Shown here piece after piece: positions 22,130 to 33,112 of a stretch of 64,000 nt of DNA. The notes under the pieces are model-generated. The model saw nothing but the letters and a program-made list of their open reading frames with translations, did not search any database and was not told the DNA's origin. The position numbers and the translations under genes are program-made. Positions within the stretch are counted from its first letter, which is position 1; each line of letters opens with the position of its first letter. Source of the stretch: Oscarella lobularis (lineage: Eukaryota; Porifera; Homoscleromorpha; Homosclerophorida; Oscarellidae); the NCBI RefSeq assembly GCF_947507565.1, contig NC_089194.1, positions 372,001-436,000 of the forward strand, written 5' to 3'.

Positions 22130-22977
22130 TGGGCTTCAGACGGCGAGAACCGACCGAGTTTTTTCAACGTCTAGACGTCAATTAATGTTTTAGATTCTTA
22201 TGAATACGACGTCGAAAAAAACATGCAGAGCTTCATACAATTTAAGGCGGAGGCAAATAGGCGGAACTCTAAGTTCATGTATGGACCCTATAGGAAAATC
22301 TAATATTGTCTGGCTGACTTCTTAGGTCTCACTACTACTAACTACCTGCATGCATACTCTTTTCGATCATCGGCACAGAGTTCGATCGTTAAGTACTTCG
22401 TCGTCGAAGCAGCGAGTAACAGTTTTAGGCTGCCACCGAGAGCCTATCGACTTTGGATGAGGAAACGTTTCGCTAGGACGGTGGAAGAACAATCGATATC
22501 CGGGACGGCAGGAGAAAACCAGCGTCATTTGCTCATTCGGAAAGAGTTTACACTCCTTTCGCCGTTTCATCGGCGAGAAAAACCGAGTGAGAACGCATTC
22601 GATCGCCGAAAACACCGAAGATTGCCGCGATGGGAGCGCATTCGGACGCGTTCTGTGGAACTGTTCATATCCCGGATAATTTGAGAAAGAAGTCGAGTTA
22701 ACCGGCTTTTCGATTTTATTTCATTCGCCTCATAGGATCAATTCGAGATTTGCAGAGTGAAAGCGTTTAGTGAAAACCGAAAACCGCCAGTCGCATCCCT
22801 ATTTTCTTCGTCGACGACACTCACGCGACCACGCATCGACTTAGCGGCGAATAGCTCTATATCGAACGTATTATAGCGCAGATCAAATGAAGGTGGAGAG
22901 GCACATTTTTCATTTTCTTCTATAGCTGTTCTGTTATGGAGCTCTTCATGTTGACTTTGACTCATGTTCGTGTTGGA
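22130..22977. repeat. R1 repeat, reverse copy with kinase-tail relic
   Basis: From 22,130 the plus strand carries a mutated kinase C-terminus (AAATGCTGGGCTTCAGACG, then AATACGACGTCGAAAAAAAC), matching the tail of the kinase at 53,884-54,144. It leads into reverse-oriented R1 (22,260-22,977). R1 here is almost identical to 33,130-33,780. It ends at GTTCGTGTTGGAC, where the sequence switches to the 3' part of the kelch gene at 22,978. Confidence 0.75.
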
Positions 22978-24245
22978 CCTTTGAAGCCATCTAATTTCAA
23001 ATCTAATCAACACGGTTTATTGTATGAATTGAAATTTGATTACATTACCAAATTTTAAAATGTCTAAAAGAGCCACTGGTTTCCATGTTTTAAAATCATT
23101 TGTTCCTCCAAATAGTATTAGAAATAGTTCATTTTTTCTCAATAGAGAACACGTCGACTGATATGCAGTTTGTATAACCTTATCAGTCAACGGAACCTGT
23201 ATAAATAATATTCAAATTACAGTAATAATGTTTAATATTCGTTAGTACTTTATGACATTGTCGAGAATCAGTGACAATTAAATGAGCATTAGAGACCATT
23301 CTATCGCCATTAGTCACTCCCCATAAGACGATAGCAGATGGTCCTAAACCGGGAATATCAACAACACTAGTGGAATGACTATATAAGGGAAGAAGATGAT
23401 GTGGTCCATCCAAATGAACTTGGATCCACTCCTACATAAACAAATTAGAATATCGACAAACAAATACAAACAAACAACTTACCATTGAGTTCAAATGAAA
23501 AACATAAATATCATCGAAATACTTTGCACCATCAAAACCGCCAATGAGAATTGCTCGATTAATATCAACTGTAGTGAAGGAATGTCCGCCTCGAGGATGT
23601 GGGTTTTTTCCTGTATATTGAGCTGGAATACAATTCCCTTCCAAACAAATGTCTAAATTAAATTTTACACGTCACTCACTCTTTCGAATGCAAAACAACC
23701 AAACGTCATTGTTTGATCCCCTGTCAGGATATTTTGAAGAAGGAATGAATTGAGATCCTGGTATTGGTGAAACAATTGTTGATCCGCATCTGCCCATCAT
23801 GACTTCGTCTCCTTTCTTTCCTAACACGCACATTCCATGGTTCGCTCTCCTGCTGGGCGTTGATTGGTCATTGGAATGGATTCGCTGCCATTCTAACGTC
23901 AATCCATCCAAATTGTGAAAATCGTTCAAATAGACGTCACGGTCATCAGACGAGGTGTAGACACCGCCAAATTGATAAATGTCCCGATTTTGTACGACAC
24001 AGATTCCTGCTCAGAAACATGGATGAGGAATGGTCAGACTGAGGGATGTTCGATATTGGTCGTCGCTGAGTCCATTCACTCGTCGAAAGATTCAAACACT
24101 CGATCACATCCTGAGTGCAATAGATCGATTCTCTCATCGCTGCTCCTCCCCAAGGAAGCATCTCTTGATCGATAATGACAGCGACGTGTCCCACTCGAGA
24201 TGATCGAGGGACCCGTGGAGAACATCTTTCAACTGAAAACGCCAT
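22978..24245 (-). pseudogene. Kelch-repeat gene, copy B, truncated before the kinase
   Basis: Exon 1 starts at ATG 24,245 (MAFSVERCSP), with kelch blades such as SSRVGHVAVIIDQEMLPWGG and GLTLEWQRIHSNDQSTPS. Exon 2 (about 23,665-23,480) has HPRGGHSFTTVDINRAILIG. Exon 3 (about 23,430-23,255) has SHSTSVVDIPGLGPSAIVLW. Exon 4 lies near 23,200-23,060. It matches the kelch half of the gene at 44,756-47,246 exon for exon. A frameshift near 24,010 breaks exon 1, and the gene stops after a few codons of the next exon, where it is fused to R1. No kinase domain follows, so it is probably dead or encodes only a kelch fragment. Confidence 0.7.
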
Positions 24246-24637
24246 CCAAGAACACAGAACGAAAGCGATTCTAGAGACACAACCCAATAGAGAGAACGCT
24301 CCTTCAAAAATATCTCAAAAATACCTTATCAAGACTATCCGTCGGTGAAACGACACCAACGAATCGACGTGGTGTCAAACACGAAGAAAAAGGACGCGAA
24401 ATGACAAGCGCGCATGCGCAAAGCATCACATGATACAAATCATTAATCCAAATTCACGTGAGAACTCCAGAATAGTACAAACTAACTACTTGTAGAGAAT
24501 ATTGGCCCGGTGTTCACCGTGTTGCCATCATGCAGAGCCTCCCACCGCTTACCGTACGCGAGTGAATTACACAGTGTGACGTCATAATTTTTTATGTTGT
24601 CACATATTCACGTGGTCATTACAGCCGTTAGCTACTA
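24246..24637. other. Upstream region of kelch copy B
   Basis: AT-rich DNA 5' of the kelch copy B start, probably holding its 5' UTR and promoter. Nothing else is recognisable before the foldback element begins. Confidence 0.4.
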
Positions 24638-24940
24638 GGGTCCCGTATCAATCCGCGGACACCATCAAAACCCGGACAGCTCCGCGCGTTCCCTGCTTGA
24701 CAGGGCCGACCGCGCACCAGTTATTTCGAAAGCCTGTGTCATTAGCATCTCTGACACACAACAGTTGCGGAGCCAGCGCGTTGCACATAGGAGCGAGAGG
24801 GACTTGTTTGTTTTTTTCCCCCGATATCTAATCTCGGACGGAAGCATCATATCCGGACAGAGCGATTTTCTCGTCAACCGTACACCTTTAGTACACAAAC
24901 CACATATCGATCGAAAGCTCTATCCTTCCGCTATCTAATG

Positions 24941-25655
24941 CCGTTGAGACTACGTCGATAGGACCTGCGGTCGCCGAGAAAATCGAGTTTGAAAAGAGGC
25001 ACCTCTGTATCAAGAGCCGGACACCCGATTTTCTTCTGAGCCGGATTCTCTCGGACAAACGGATGTAATTCGAATACGCTAAGAATACTAACGACTAAAT
25101 TTAGATAAACAAGCAAAAGTGGCTAAAATTATCGACATTTTCATACAAATCGCACTTGCAACCGTTGTTTTTGAGCTACTAACCCACTTTCGTGGACCGT
25201 GTCGCATTTTCTCAGCTCTTCGCATTTTTTTACAAGGTTTCCAGGTTGCTTACACACTTTTTAGCGGTTTTTCTCATTTTCAAAAATTCAAATTTCAAAT
25301 TTGGAAAAACTGCTTAGAAGGGCACAGGCGAAACTTTAGCCTTGTTAGGAACACCCAAAGAGCTCAGATTGGTGCCGCGCGATAGAAGAAACTAAGTAAG
25401 TTAGTAGAACGCTAAGTATGGTTGAGCGTATACCGTCGATTTTTGCACAGAACACCTCTAATCAGGCCATTTTTGCTTGTTTTGTCATAATATAGACGTT
25501 AGTATCCTCAGCGTATTCGACTTACATGCGCTTGTCCGAGAGAATTCAGTTATAGGAGAAAATCGGGTGTCCGGCTCATGATACAGAGGTGCCTCTTTTC
25601 AAACTCGATTTGCTCGGCGACCCCAGGTCCTATCGACGTACTCTAAACGGCATTA
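24941..25655. mobile_element. Nested palindromic insertion 1 in the foldback arm
   Basis: Inverted arms at about 24,941-25,070 and 25,545-25,655 share GCACCTCTGTATCA and its complement, the GAGCCGGACACCCGATTTTC block and GTCGATAGGACCTG. The arms surround a loop of about 470 bp. The insertion interrupts the foldback arm between TATCTAATGC and GCCTCGGTTCCAG, which are contiguous in the right arm near 27,640. Confidence 0.65.
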
Positions 25656-25694
25656 GATTAGCCTCGGTTCCAGACCCTCTCTCCCCCGTATGTT

Positions 25695-26105
25695 ACCGAT
25701 CCTCGGAGAGAGGTCTGGTACGGTCCCGCCCCTAACCCCGCCTATTATGACGTGGGGAACAGTATGGCGGACGAGCTGTACAAAGATCGTTCGTTCGCAC
25801 CCGTTTCGCACGTCCTACAGCTATCCGATTAATTTCTCTGTTTCGACTGCTTACTCTTTTCTAAAAGCCACTTCTATTCGACCAAGGAACCGATCGCGTA
25901 CTAAGTTCTATTCCGAAGACCTCGGTCGAATAGAAGTGGCTTTTAGAAAAGAGTAAGCAGTCGAAACAGAGAAATTAATCGGATAGCTGTAGGACTTGCG
26001 AAACGGGTGCGAACGAACGATCTTTGTACAGCTCGTCCGCCATACTGTTCCCCCACGTCATAATAGGCGGGGTTAGGGACGGGACCGTACCAGACCCTCT
26101 CTCCG
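25695..26105. mobile_element. Nested near-perfect palindrome (insertion 2)
   Basis: Two arms of about 180 bp (25,695-25,876 and 25,918-26,105) are close to exact reverse complements, with a loop of about 40 bp centred near 25,897. The ends read GAGAGAGGTCTGGTACGGTC and its complement. It interrupts the foldback arm after GATCCTCGG, which is continuous in the right arm near 27,600. There is no ORF. It is a short foldback or MITE-type element. Confidence 0.75.
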
Positions 26106-26740
26106 AGCATAGATATAAAAATAGAGGGATTGGCAACTCCCCCTTTACGCGTGATCAATAGCTGGCCCTAGGGTAGTTACGTTTTTTCCCGGATGCGCTC
26201 GAATCTTGCTTACCGAAACACAAGCTAAGAGTCTCCCGGAGTTCTCCCTACGATTCGAAGTGATAATTCGAAAGGTCAGAAGCTCCATAGTACACTGCGG
26301 GAATTCGTACGGCTATGTATGGCGCCGATATGGACAAATTGCACCTCGCCCAACTGCGGACAGGTTGGGGAAGTAACGCTCGTTCGCGCTATGCTCGTAC
26401 GCTCATAATTAGGCTTGCCAGTTGTCCTGGCGTGGAATAGGCGTTCTGTAGAGGCCGCTAAACCTTTCCTTTAGACACAGCGGCCGTTTTTCGTCATTTG
26501 TAGTGACTCAACTGCGGATAGGTTGGCTCATTGCCCGTGCGTTTGGCTTCTCTTCACTGTCGATTATCATAAAGAAGAGTCATTTCTGCGTGGAACTGGC
26601 ATAAGCAGTTGTTCTCTCTGCCTGTCTTTACTCTCAGGCTGACCCTTTCTAGTGACCTCTAACTGGCACGTGACTTATGGCGCTAAACTTCTTTTGCTTA
26701 AATGTTTTTTGGCGTAATTACTTTTTATTTTGTCCCTAGA

Positions 26741-26911
26741 ATGCCTTTGAGGAAGAAAAATCGCTTCACTCGGAAAAAATACAGCAGACATCGCCCTCGT
26801 TCGTCAGCTCAGGCTGCAACTATCGAATCGTCTGGAAATCAGTCGACTGAAAGTGGTACCTTTTCGAAGAGACGTGCGTTCTTCGTATCTGAATTATTTG
26901 CGCGCATTTAG
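26741..26911 (+). CDS. Small basic ORF inside the foldback element
   Basis: A 56-residue ORF from ATG 26,741. The first 30 residues are strongly basic (KKNRFTRKKYSRHRPR), the rest Ser/Thr-rich. It lies in the unique interior of the foldback element. It could be an N-terminal DNA-binding exon of an element protein, or chance. No family is recognised. Confidence 0.25.
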   Translation: MPLRKKNRFTRKKYSRHRPRSSAQAATIESSGNQSTESGTFSKRRAFFVSELFARI

Positions 26912-27064
26912 ACACAACGCTCGATTTTGAAGAGGAAATGGTACGGTGGAGCGTGCAACAGGCGGAAGGAAAACTGCTGTGTTCGAGAGTCGTCGCTCTG
27001 TCTGGCGAGACGGATCTGCGTTCCGCAATGACTCATTCGGTTGTCTTGGACACTTCAGCGGGGC

Positions 27065-27505
27065 TTACAAGTTTGCGTATCCACAGACGGTCGAGTGGCC
27101 TTCTTCAGTGGCACTGGCAGATGCGGCCCCACTCTCCAAATGCTCACTTAAACAAATCTCAAATAGCCTCCTATTGACACACTGCGGAAGCAGAGGATCG
27201 TCGTCGCACATCTCAATCTCAGCGTAGAACGACTTCCAGAGTTGAGGAAGCACGTCGATTCGAAGTGCCATGAAAGCTTCAAGGCACTTTTCGCGATCGG
27301 AAGGTCTCCAAGGACGGGAAGAGAGAACAGGAAAGCAGTCCTGGACGTTTTTGGTGAGCTCTTCGCCAAATTTTAGAAGACGATGACGAAATTCGTCTTG
27401 GAGAAGCGTTCCGGCGTCTTTCTTCAGCTTTTCGTATCGATGGGATACGGCAGAAGTGACGTTGGACTGCAGCGTAGCTTCAAGAGCGCGTACAAGAGCG
27501 GACAT
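27065..27505 (-). CDS. 146-residue helical protein of unknown family in the foldback element
   Basis: ORF from ATG 27,505. The first 120 residues are charged and predicted helical (MSALVRALEATLQSN, RYEKLKKDAGTLLQDEF, CLEAFMALRIDVLPQLWKSF) with normal-looking amino-acid use. The tail is Ala/Ser-rich. It sits just inside the right arm of the foldback element. Stretches on the opposite strand are also open, so coding is not certain. It may be a captured host exon or an element protein. Confidence 0.4.
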   Translation of the reverse strand: MSALVRALEATLQSNVTSAVSHRYEKLKKDAGTLLQDEFRHRLLKFGEELTKNVQDCFPVLSSRPWRPSDREKCLEAFMALRIDVLPQLWKSFYAEIEMCDDDPLLPQCVNRRLFEICLSEHLESGAASASATEEGHSTVCGYANL

Positions 27506-27930
27506 GATGGTGAATGGGAACGTAACTACCCTAGGACCACGTAAATCACGTGATAAGGAGGGAGTTGCCAATCCCTCTATTTTTATATCTATGCTCCGAG
27601 GATCGGTAACATCCGGGCGAGAGAGGGTCTGGAACCGAGGCTAGCATTAGATAGATGAAGGATAGATCTGTCGATCGATATGTGGTTTATGTACTAAAAG
27701 TGTGAGAAAATCGCTCTGTCCGGATATAATACTTCTGTCCGAGATTAGATAAAACAAACAAACCCCTCTTGCTCCTATGTGCAACGCGCTGGCTCCGCAG
27801 CTGTTGTGTGTCAGAGATGCTAATGACATAAGCTTTCGAAATAACTGAAGCGCGGTCGGCCCTGTCAAGCAGGGAACGCGCGGAGCTGTCCGGGTTTTGA
27901 TGGTGTCCGAGGAATGATACGGGACCCTAC

Positions 27931-28261
27931 AGCTCAGTCCTACCTACACACTGTAAATACTTTCATGATTGCAATGTTTTCCTAGTTAGGAAAATTGTTT
28001 GCTGATACTGTTAGGATCCCCCCGCGATGCCTTGCCACGGCCTCTAGGCGACTCTTTGGGGACGACGATAAATATACGGTTGTCTGCAAGGTTTGTACAT
28101 TTCCCAACTGACCCACGCATGCGCCCCAAGTTATGACATGCAAACATATAGCGGATCGCAACAATACGCACACTTATGTCGAATCTGATATGCGTCACAA
28201 TATCCCAGTTCACGACATTTGATCTGCAGCTGACAAACAATCGACGATACTTTCAGTTGGC
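27931..28261. other. Spacer between the foldback element and the methyltransferase gene
   Basis: No gene recognised. Short ORFs lack support. It should include the 3' UTR of the methyltransferase gene. Confidence 0.4.
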
Positions 28262-29044
28262 TCAAGGCTTTCTCGCTACCACGTCGACGTGGATAGCGCT
28301 GGTGGGAATGGGCTCGTCCTTTTTCCACCTATGTTTCTTTAATAGTTTCTCGTAGTCACCTTCCGTGTCTTCGATCACTGGAGCAGCATTGAAGCATCCA
28401 AGGCTCGTCGACTCCCACCACGTCAACAAAGCTTCGCAGTTCGGAACAAAATACGCTCTTTCTTCTTCGGCGCTGCAAACGATTTCGAACCCCGCGTCCG
28501 TGAGAAGCTTTTCCCAATAGGACAACGGCCTGTAAGCCCAACCGACTGCGGATAGGAAGTCGTCGTACGAATTTTCGTACTGAGTTGCTGATACGTCGCG
28601 AATGTATCCCGTCAATTCTCGTATCGTCGTGAACCCGAACCTTCCCCCCGGCCTCAGCTGTCCGTAGATTCTTCTCAAGATTTTTTCGTGTTCTTCGGGG
28701 AGAATCCAGTGCATGACGTGGTTCGAGTTAATGACGTCGTAAGGCGCGTATTTCGCAGACTCGTCAACTGATCCAAGATGGACTTCGACGTTTGCGTGCG
28801 CGGCGTGGGCGTCGAGTCGACGTTTCGCCACTTTGATTCGATCCTCGTCCGGATCGATTCCTACGACGAAGCCGGTGGAGCCAACCCGACGTGCCAAGTC
28901 AATGAGCACGTTGCCTGTTCCACAGCCGAAGTCGAGAATGCGATCACCTATAACCGGCTGCAAAGCGTTGTCGAGAAAATTCGCGGCATCGGATTGCTGG
29001 GTGAACTGCGAGAAGCGTTGGTAGTTGGAAGCGTAAGACGTCAT
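28262..29044 (-). CDS. Class I SAM-dependent methyltransferase, intronless
   Basis: Single ORF of 260 residues from ATG 29,044. The Rossmann motif I is ILDFGCGTGNVLIDLA (residues about 36-51), the acidic end of strand 2 is VVGIDPDEDR, motif III is in the AKYAPYDVINSNHVMHW region and the post-core segment is LRPGGRFGFTTI. This is the pattern of small-molecule methyltransferases of the trans-aconitate or juvenile-hormone-acid type. The substrate cannot be told from sequence. Residues near 155-200 form the usual variable cap. It has no introns and is GC-richer than its surroundings, while nearby genes are cut by many short introns. A retrocopy or horizontal origin are both possible. Confidence 0.9.
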   Translation of the reverse strand: MTSYASNYQRFSQFTQQSDAANFLDNALQPVIGDRILDFGCGTGNVLIDLARRVGSTGFVVGIDPDEDRIKVAKRRLDAHAAHANVEVHLGSVDESAKYAPYDVINSNHVMHWILPEEHEKILRRIYGQLRPGGRFGFTTIRELTGYIRDVSATQYENSYDDFLSAVGWAYRPLSYWEKLLTDAGFEIVCSAEEERAYFVPNCEALLTWWESTSLGCFNAAPVIEDTEGDYEKLLKKHRWKKDEPIPTSAIHVDVVARKP

Positions 29045-29289
29045 CGTGATCGAACACGGCTGACTATGTATGACGAGAGGAGGTTCGTTGCCTTTATGTA
29101 ATCATTCAATCAAGGGCGTCAGCTGGCGTACAGCTGACGCAAGCCACGCCTCTCACAGCAGTGCTTTACGATCGCGAAGAGAATCTACATATATAGGTAA
29201 AGTACAAAAAGCGTCATCTGTTGAATCACAATACACCGTAATTTAAAAGGCAGCATGCAATTTTGTGTCGTCAGCTAACAATGAGACTT

Positions 29290-29345
29290 GCAAGTCTCAA
29301 GTTTACTCAAGGCTTTTTTCGCCACCACATCTGCGTATACTGTTG
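29290..29345 (-). pseudogene. Tiny duplicate of the methyltransferase C-terminus
   Basis: The minus strand reads YADVVAKKALS, echoing the IHVDVVARKP end of the methyltransferase, with the shared plus-strand ACTCAAGGCTTTTTTCGCCA context. It is all that is left of a second copy lying upstream of the intact gene. Confidence 0.5.
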
Positions 29346-29429
29346 AGAAAAGTTCAGATGTTCGAGTCCTGAAAAAACCACCCCTGACTCTATATTGTTA
29401 ATGTTATTGATATCGCCTTGCACTTACTC

Positions 29430-31430
29430 AAAAATTAGCAACGGCAGCTGATTGCGGAAGTGGACATCTCGCGGCTAAAGTCCCGGCACCTTAATTAAAA
29501 AAGGAATAATTAATAAAAACATAAAAATAATTACTGTGCCAATTACCTAATCATATGTTCTCACGTAAACGGATACAACGTATTGGGCAAGAATTGTCTT
29601 TCGTTTCGACGTTCTTTAGCGTGGGAAGAATGCTCAAAGCAAATGCATTCATTCCACGTGAATTCTCAGCCTTCATATGGTTCCCTATAATAAGGAGAGG
29701 CCTATAACAGAGCTCACGGTAGTCGAATGATGAAGAGCCTAATTTAGACCCTCAATTAAAAATCAAAAAATCAATATTAAATTATTACACCTCTACAACG
29801 AAGCAAAAATTGGCAAAAGCCTAGCTGCGTTATGTCGCTCTGCAACTCTTTGAAATTTTCCTTGAAGAGAAAGCACGAAAGCCAATATTCAAAACCAGAA
29901 ATGGTAAAGAATTCGTTAAAAAATTCGTTCCCGATCATCAAGGGTCCCCTCACCGCGAACATGAGCACCAATGCATGTGCTCCAATTCTTCAGGATTCCC
30001 ACGCAGTTCATAGAGCTTGTGATAGTCTTATTATCCTAGAACGGATTGATCAAGATTATAGACGCCTGTAGAGACGAAAGGAGTAAATAAATAAGTATTT
30101 TCAAACAAATTTACACCATGTGAGATATCGTCTTTATTTACATCCAATAGATTTACGAGTTACCACAGCAATGATCAAAGATTAATAATTACCTTTTGGG
30201 GTATCCACAGGACTGAGCTAGGATCGCTTCCTCTAAGGCATTCTTAGCAAAAAGCGTCTCCACACGTCGTAATCGATTTTCGGTTTCACTTTCGATTTGC
30301 GTGCTTTGTCACTGCTACTACACTGCCACAAAAAGCAGACACTATAAAAACGCAAAGAGACAATAAATAAATAATTAAATAATAAATTATTACTGATGAC
30401 GTCTGCATACTTTTCTTCCTCTGAATCCTCACCCTAGACTAGCGCAGTTGGTTCCTAGCAACAACATTCGGCCTTAATTCTACCTTTCTACCCGCCGTCG
30501 CGCTCATTCAATTGAAGTTCTAGTCCCTCACGAACATGAGTTGCAGTAAATTTACATGCATGAAGAGTTCCACAGCCATAGAGAAATAGGAGAAATTCCT
30601 CCTTTTTTAGTTCATTTGACGCTGTTTAGGAAGGTGCACGTGCACTCTGCAGAAATGTCACCGCTCTCACCATTTCAGCACTACGTTCCTATGGAAAAAA
30701 AAATGATAAATGTGTCTCTCTGGCTCAAATCAAATGTAGTCAGTCTTCACCTTCACGTTCAATAAGCTCGTACTGCCCTAAAATACGTCCGTGATCGAGT
30801 TAGTCGCCGCTAAGTCGATGGTGCCGGTCGCGCGAGTGTCGTCGCGCGATCGCTGAAGAAATAGCAAAGCGACTGGCGGTTTTCGTCCTCCACTGAACGC
30901 CTTTACACTGTGGGGCTTGAATGCATCCGCTGAGGCGGGCGAAAAGCAATCGAAAAGCCGAATTCTTTCTCATTTTCAGAAGATATCCGGGACGTCAACG
31001 GAGACGAGTTCGCGTACCGAATTCGCTCCCATCGCGTCGCGGCAATCGTCGGTGTTCTCGGCGACCGAATGCGTTCTCACTCGGTTTCTCTCGCCGTTAA
31101 ACGGCGAAAAGGGTGTAAACCCTTCTCGAAGGAGCAAATTACGCTGGTTTTCTCCTGCCCTCCCGTATATCGATTGTTCTTCCACCGTCCCAGTGAAACG
31201 TTTTCTCACCAAAAGTCGATAAGCGCTCCATGAGAGCCTAAAACTGCTACTCGCTGCTTCGACGACGAAGCACTTCACCAGATGAAGAGTATGCATGCAG
31301 GTAGACATGAAGTCTGCCAGACAATATTAGATTTTTCCATAGGGACGAACGTACATATCGTGGCGTCAGCAAGTCCATATATGAACTGGAACTACAAGAC
31401 ATGTAAAGTTCCGCCTATTTGCCTCGTCTT
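29430..31430. repeat. R1 repeat, extended copy
   Basis: R1 core at about 30,130-31,390, extended leftward by segments homologous to the ankyrin/coiled-coil gene: GACATCTCGCGGCTAAAGTC near 29,465 matches 11,930, the 29,570-29,740 block matches 12,030-12,220, and 29,770-30,070 matches 12,250-12,540. All the exon-like frames here are broken. It shows that R1 and the 5' half of the ankyrin/coiled-coil gene were duplicated together as a unit of about 2 kb. Confidence 0.7.
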
Positions 31431-33112
31431 CTATCACGGATAATTATTATCCGTGCTTCTATGGAGCTCTTCATGTCTTCGTATTCGTGAGGAGTGACGT
31501 CTCGACATCACAGAAATTCGCTAGATTTTTGCTGCCTGGAGCCCAGAATTTTTAAATTAATTCATGACGTTTTCAATCGTAGGCGTCTGGATTGACAGTC
31601 ATAGGGTATTTGGGGTTGCATGATCTCCTTCTATGACAGCCGCCTTCAGATCCGACGCGAATGAGGTATTCTCCTTCGTCGAAATCACCCACATAACACT
31701 TCCGGAGCGATGTACGCAGCGGTGCCTCGAGGCGTCGATCCAGACGATTGATAGCTCGACACTGCGCTCACAGCAGCCAATTTGGAGAAACCGAAATCGC
31801 AAATCTAAAAAAGACATACGGTACATAAACCTGCCAACTCATAGTATATGGAAACACGCCTTGCACACGACGTCATCCCCTTTCTTTTCAACTGAAACGT
31901 TATCAGATTTTAAGTCGTAGCGAATAACAGGAGGACGATTCTAGTGGAGATGAACCATGCCAGTTGCAATTTGCTTGCCAATCGTTATTCTCACCTCCAT
32001 CCTTTGAATCGCTTCATCGTCAGAAGAGAGGAGCTCGCGCAAGTTGCCTCCGCTTACGAACGCCGTTACTAGCGCCTGCCGTTGGTGCAGAGTCCAATTA
32101 AATCAATGACGAAACGATGAGGAGCGATTTGAAGAAGGATGGATGCTTCCTTCTTGAACTCTTCATACTCTCTTCATATAAAAGTTAAATTTACAAGTAA
32201 GATAAATAAAAAGTAACTTATTTTCTCTTTTTCGCTTGAAAATGTGAAAAACTTTGACAGCAACCGCATTCTCTTCCTCGTCTTTTTTCAGTATCGCTTT
32301 GTAAACCACCCCGTATCCACCTAAGCCTAGGTAATCGTCCGTTTCATCGTACGCAATTTGGGCTCAATCAATTTGGAGAGAAGGTTCCAAAAGAAATACC
32401 TAGAGACAAATATTAGATTACGATTCTCTATGATACGAGTTACTTGTTGCTTTCCCCGTTCTGCGTCACATGGATCAGATATTTGACACGGAAGCGGACC
32501 AGATTTCAAGCTCTGCATGACAAGTGATATTACCATAATTATATATGTATTGATTATGTATATACCATTGGGACGCGTGATGGTGACGTTTTGTAAATAC
32601 CTTTGAAGCCATCTGATTTAAAACCTAATCAAACACGGTTTATTGCATGAATCAAAATTTGGGTAAATTAACAGATTTCAAAAACTCTAAAAGAGTCACT
32701 GGTTTCCATGTTTTCAATTCATTTAAGAAATAGATCATCTTTCCTCGATAGAGAAGAAGTCGACTGAAATATTGTTCGTATAACCTTATGAGTCAACGTA
32801 ACCTGTATAAATAAAATTCCGATTAGAGCAATAATGTTAAATATTCGTCATTACTATAACAATGAAATAAGCAATAGAGACCATTCTATTGTCATTGGTC
32901 ACTACCCATAAGACAATAGCACAACGTCCTAATCCGGGAAAACCAACAGCACTTGTTGAATGACCAGCTAAGGGAAGATGATGAGGACCATCCAAATGAA
33001 CTTGAATCCACTCCTACATAAACAAATTAGAATATCAACAAACAAATATAAAAAAAAAACACTTTACCATTGAGCTCAAATAAAAAACATAAATATCATG
33101 GAAACACTTTGT
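31430..33112 (-). pseudogene. Kelch-kinase gene copy E, dead
   Basis: From right to left: the last kelch exons (33,010-32,620), a linker, then a kinase domain. The glycine loop is YLGLGGYGVVYKAIL with the VAVKVF lysine near 32,270. An N-lobe exon (32,160-32,050) reads EYEEFKKEASILLQI. The catalytic loop is changed to IRYDLKSDN, and ICDFGFSK and AAYIAPEVL follow. Lesions include a TGA just before the glycine loop (near 32,355), a stop after the hinge (near 32,070) and a TAG before the catalytic loop (near 31,945). The C-terminus (31,440-31,680) resembles the receptor-kinase tail at 53,884-54,144 rather than the kelch-kinase tail, so the end may be chimeric. The kelch 5' half is cut off by R1 at 33,112. 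Confidence 0.75.

Larger units (their letters stand above)
24640..27930. mobile_element. Foldback transposon with long terminal inverted repeats
   Basis: The left end reads TAGGGTCCCGTATCAATCCG and the right end is its inverted match, ending GGAATGATACGGGACCCTA. The inverted match runs about 290 bp inward (24,640-24,940 against 27,640-27,930) and continues in pieces at 25,656-25,690 and 26,100-26,155 against 27,545-27,640. The flanks are compatible with a TA target duplication. The left arm is split by two palindromic insertions. The interior (26,160-27,540) carries small ORFs but no transposase that I recognise, so it looks non-autonomous or belongs to an undescribed family. Confidence 0.75.

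Noticed and set aside
28778-29101. 107-residue plus-strand ORF opposite the methyltransferase
   Set aside because: It is antisense to a strongly supported gene and arises from GC-rich codon structure.
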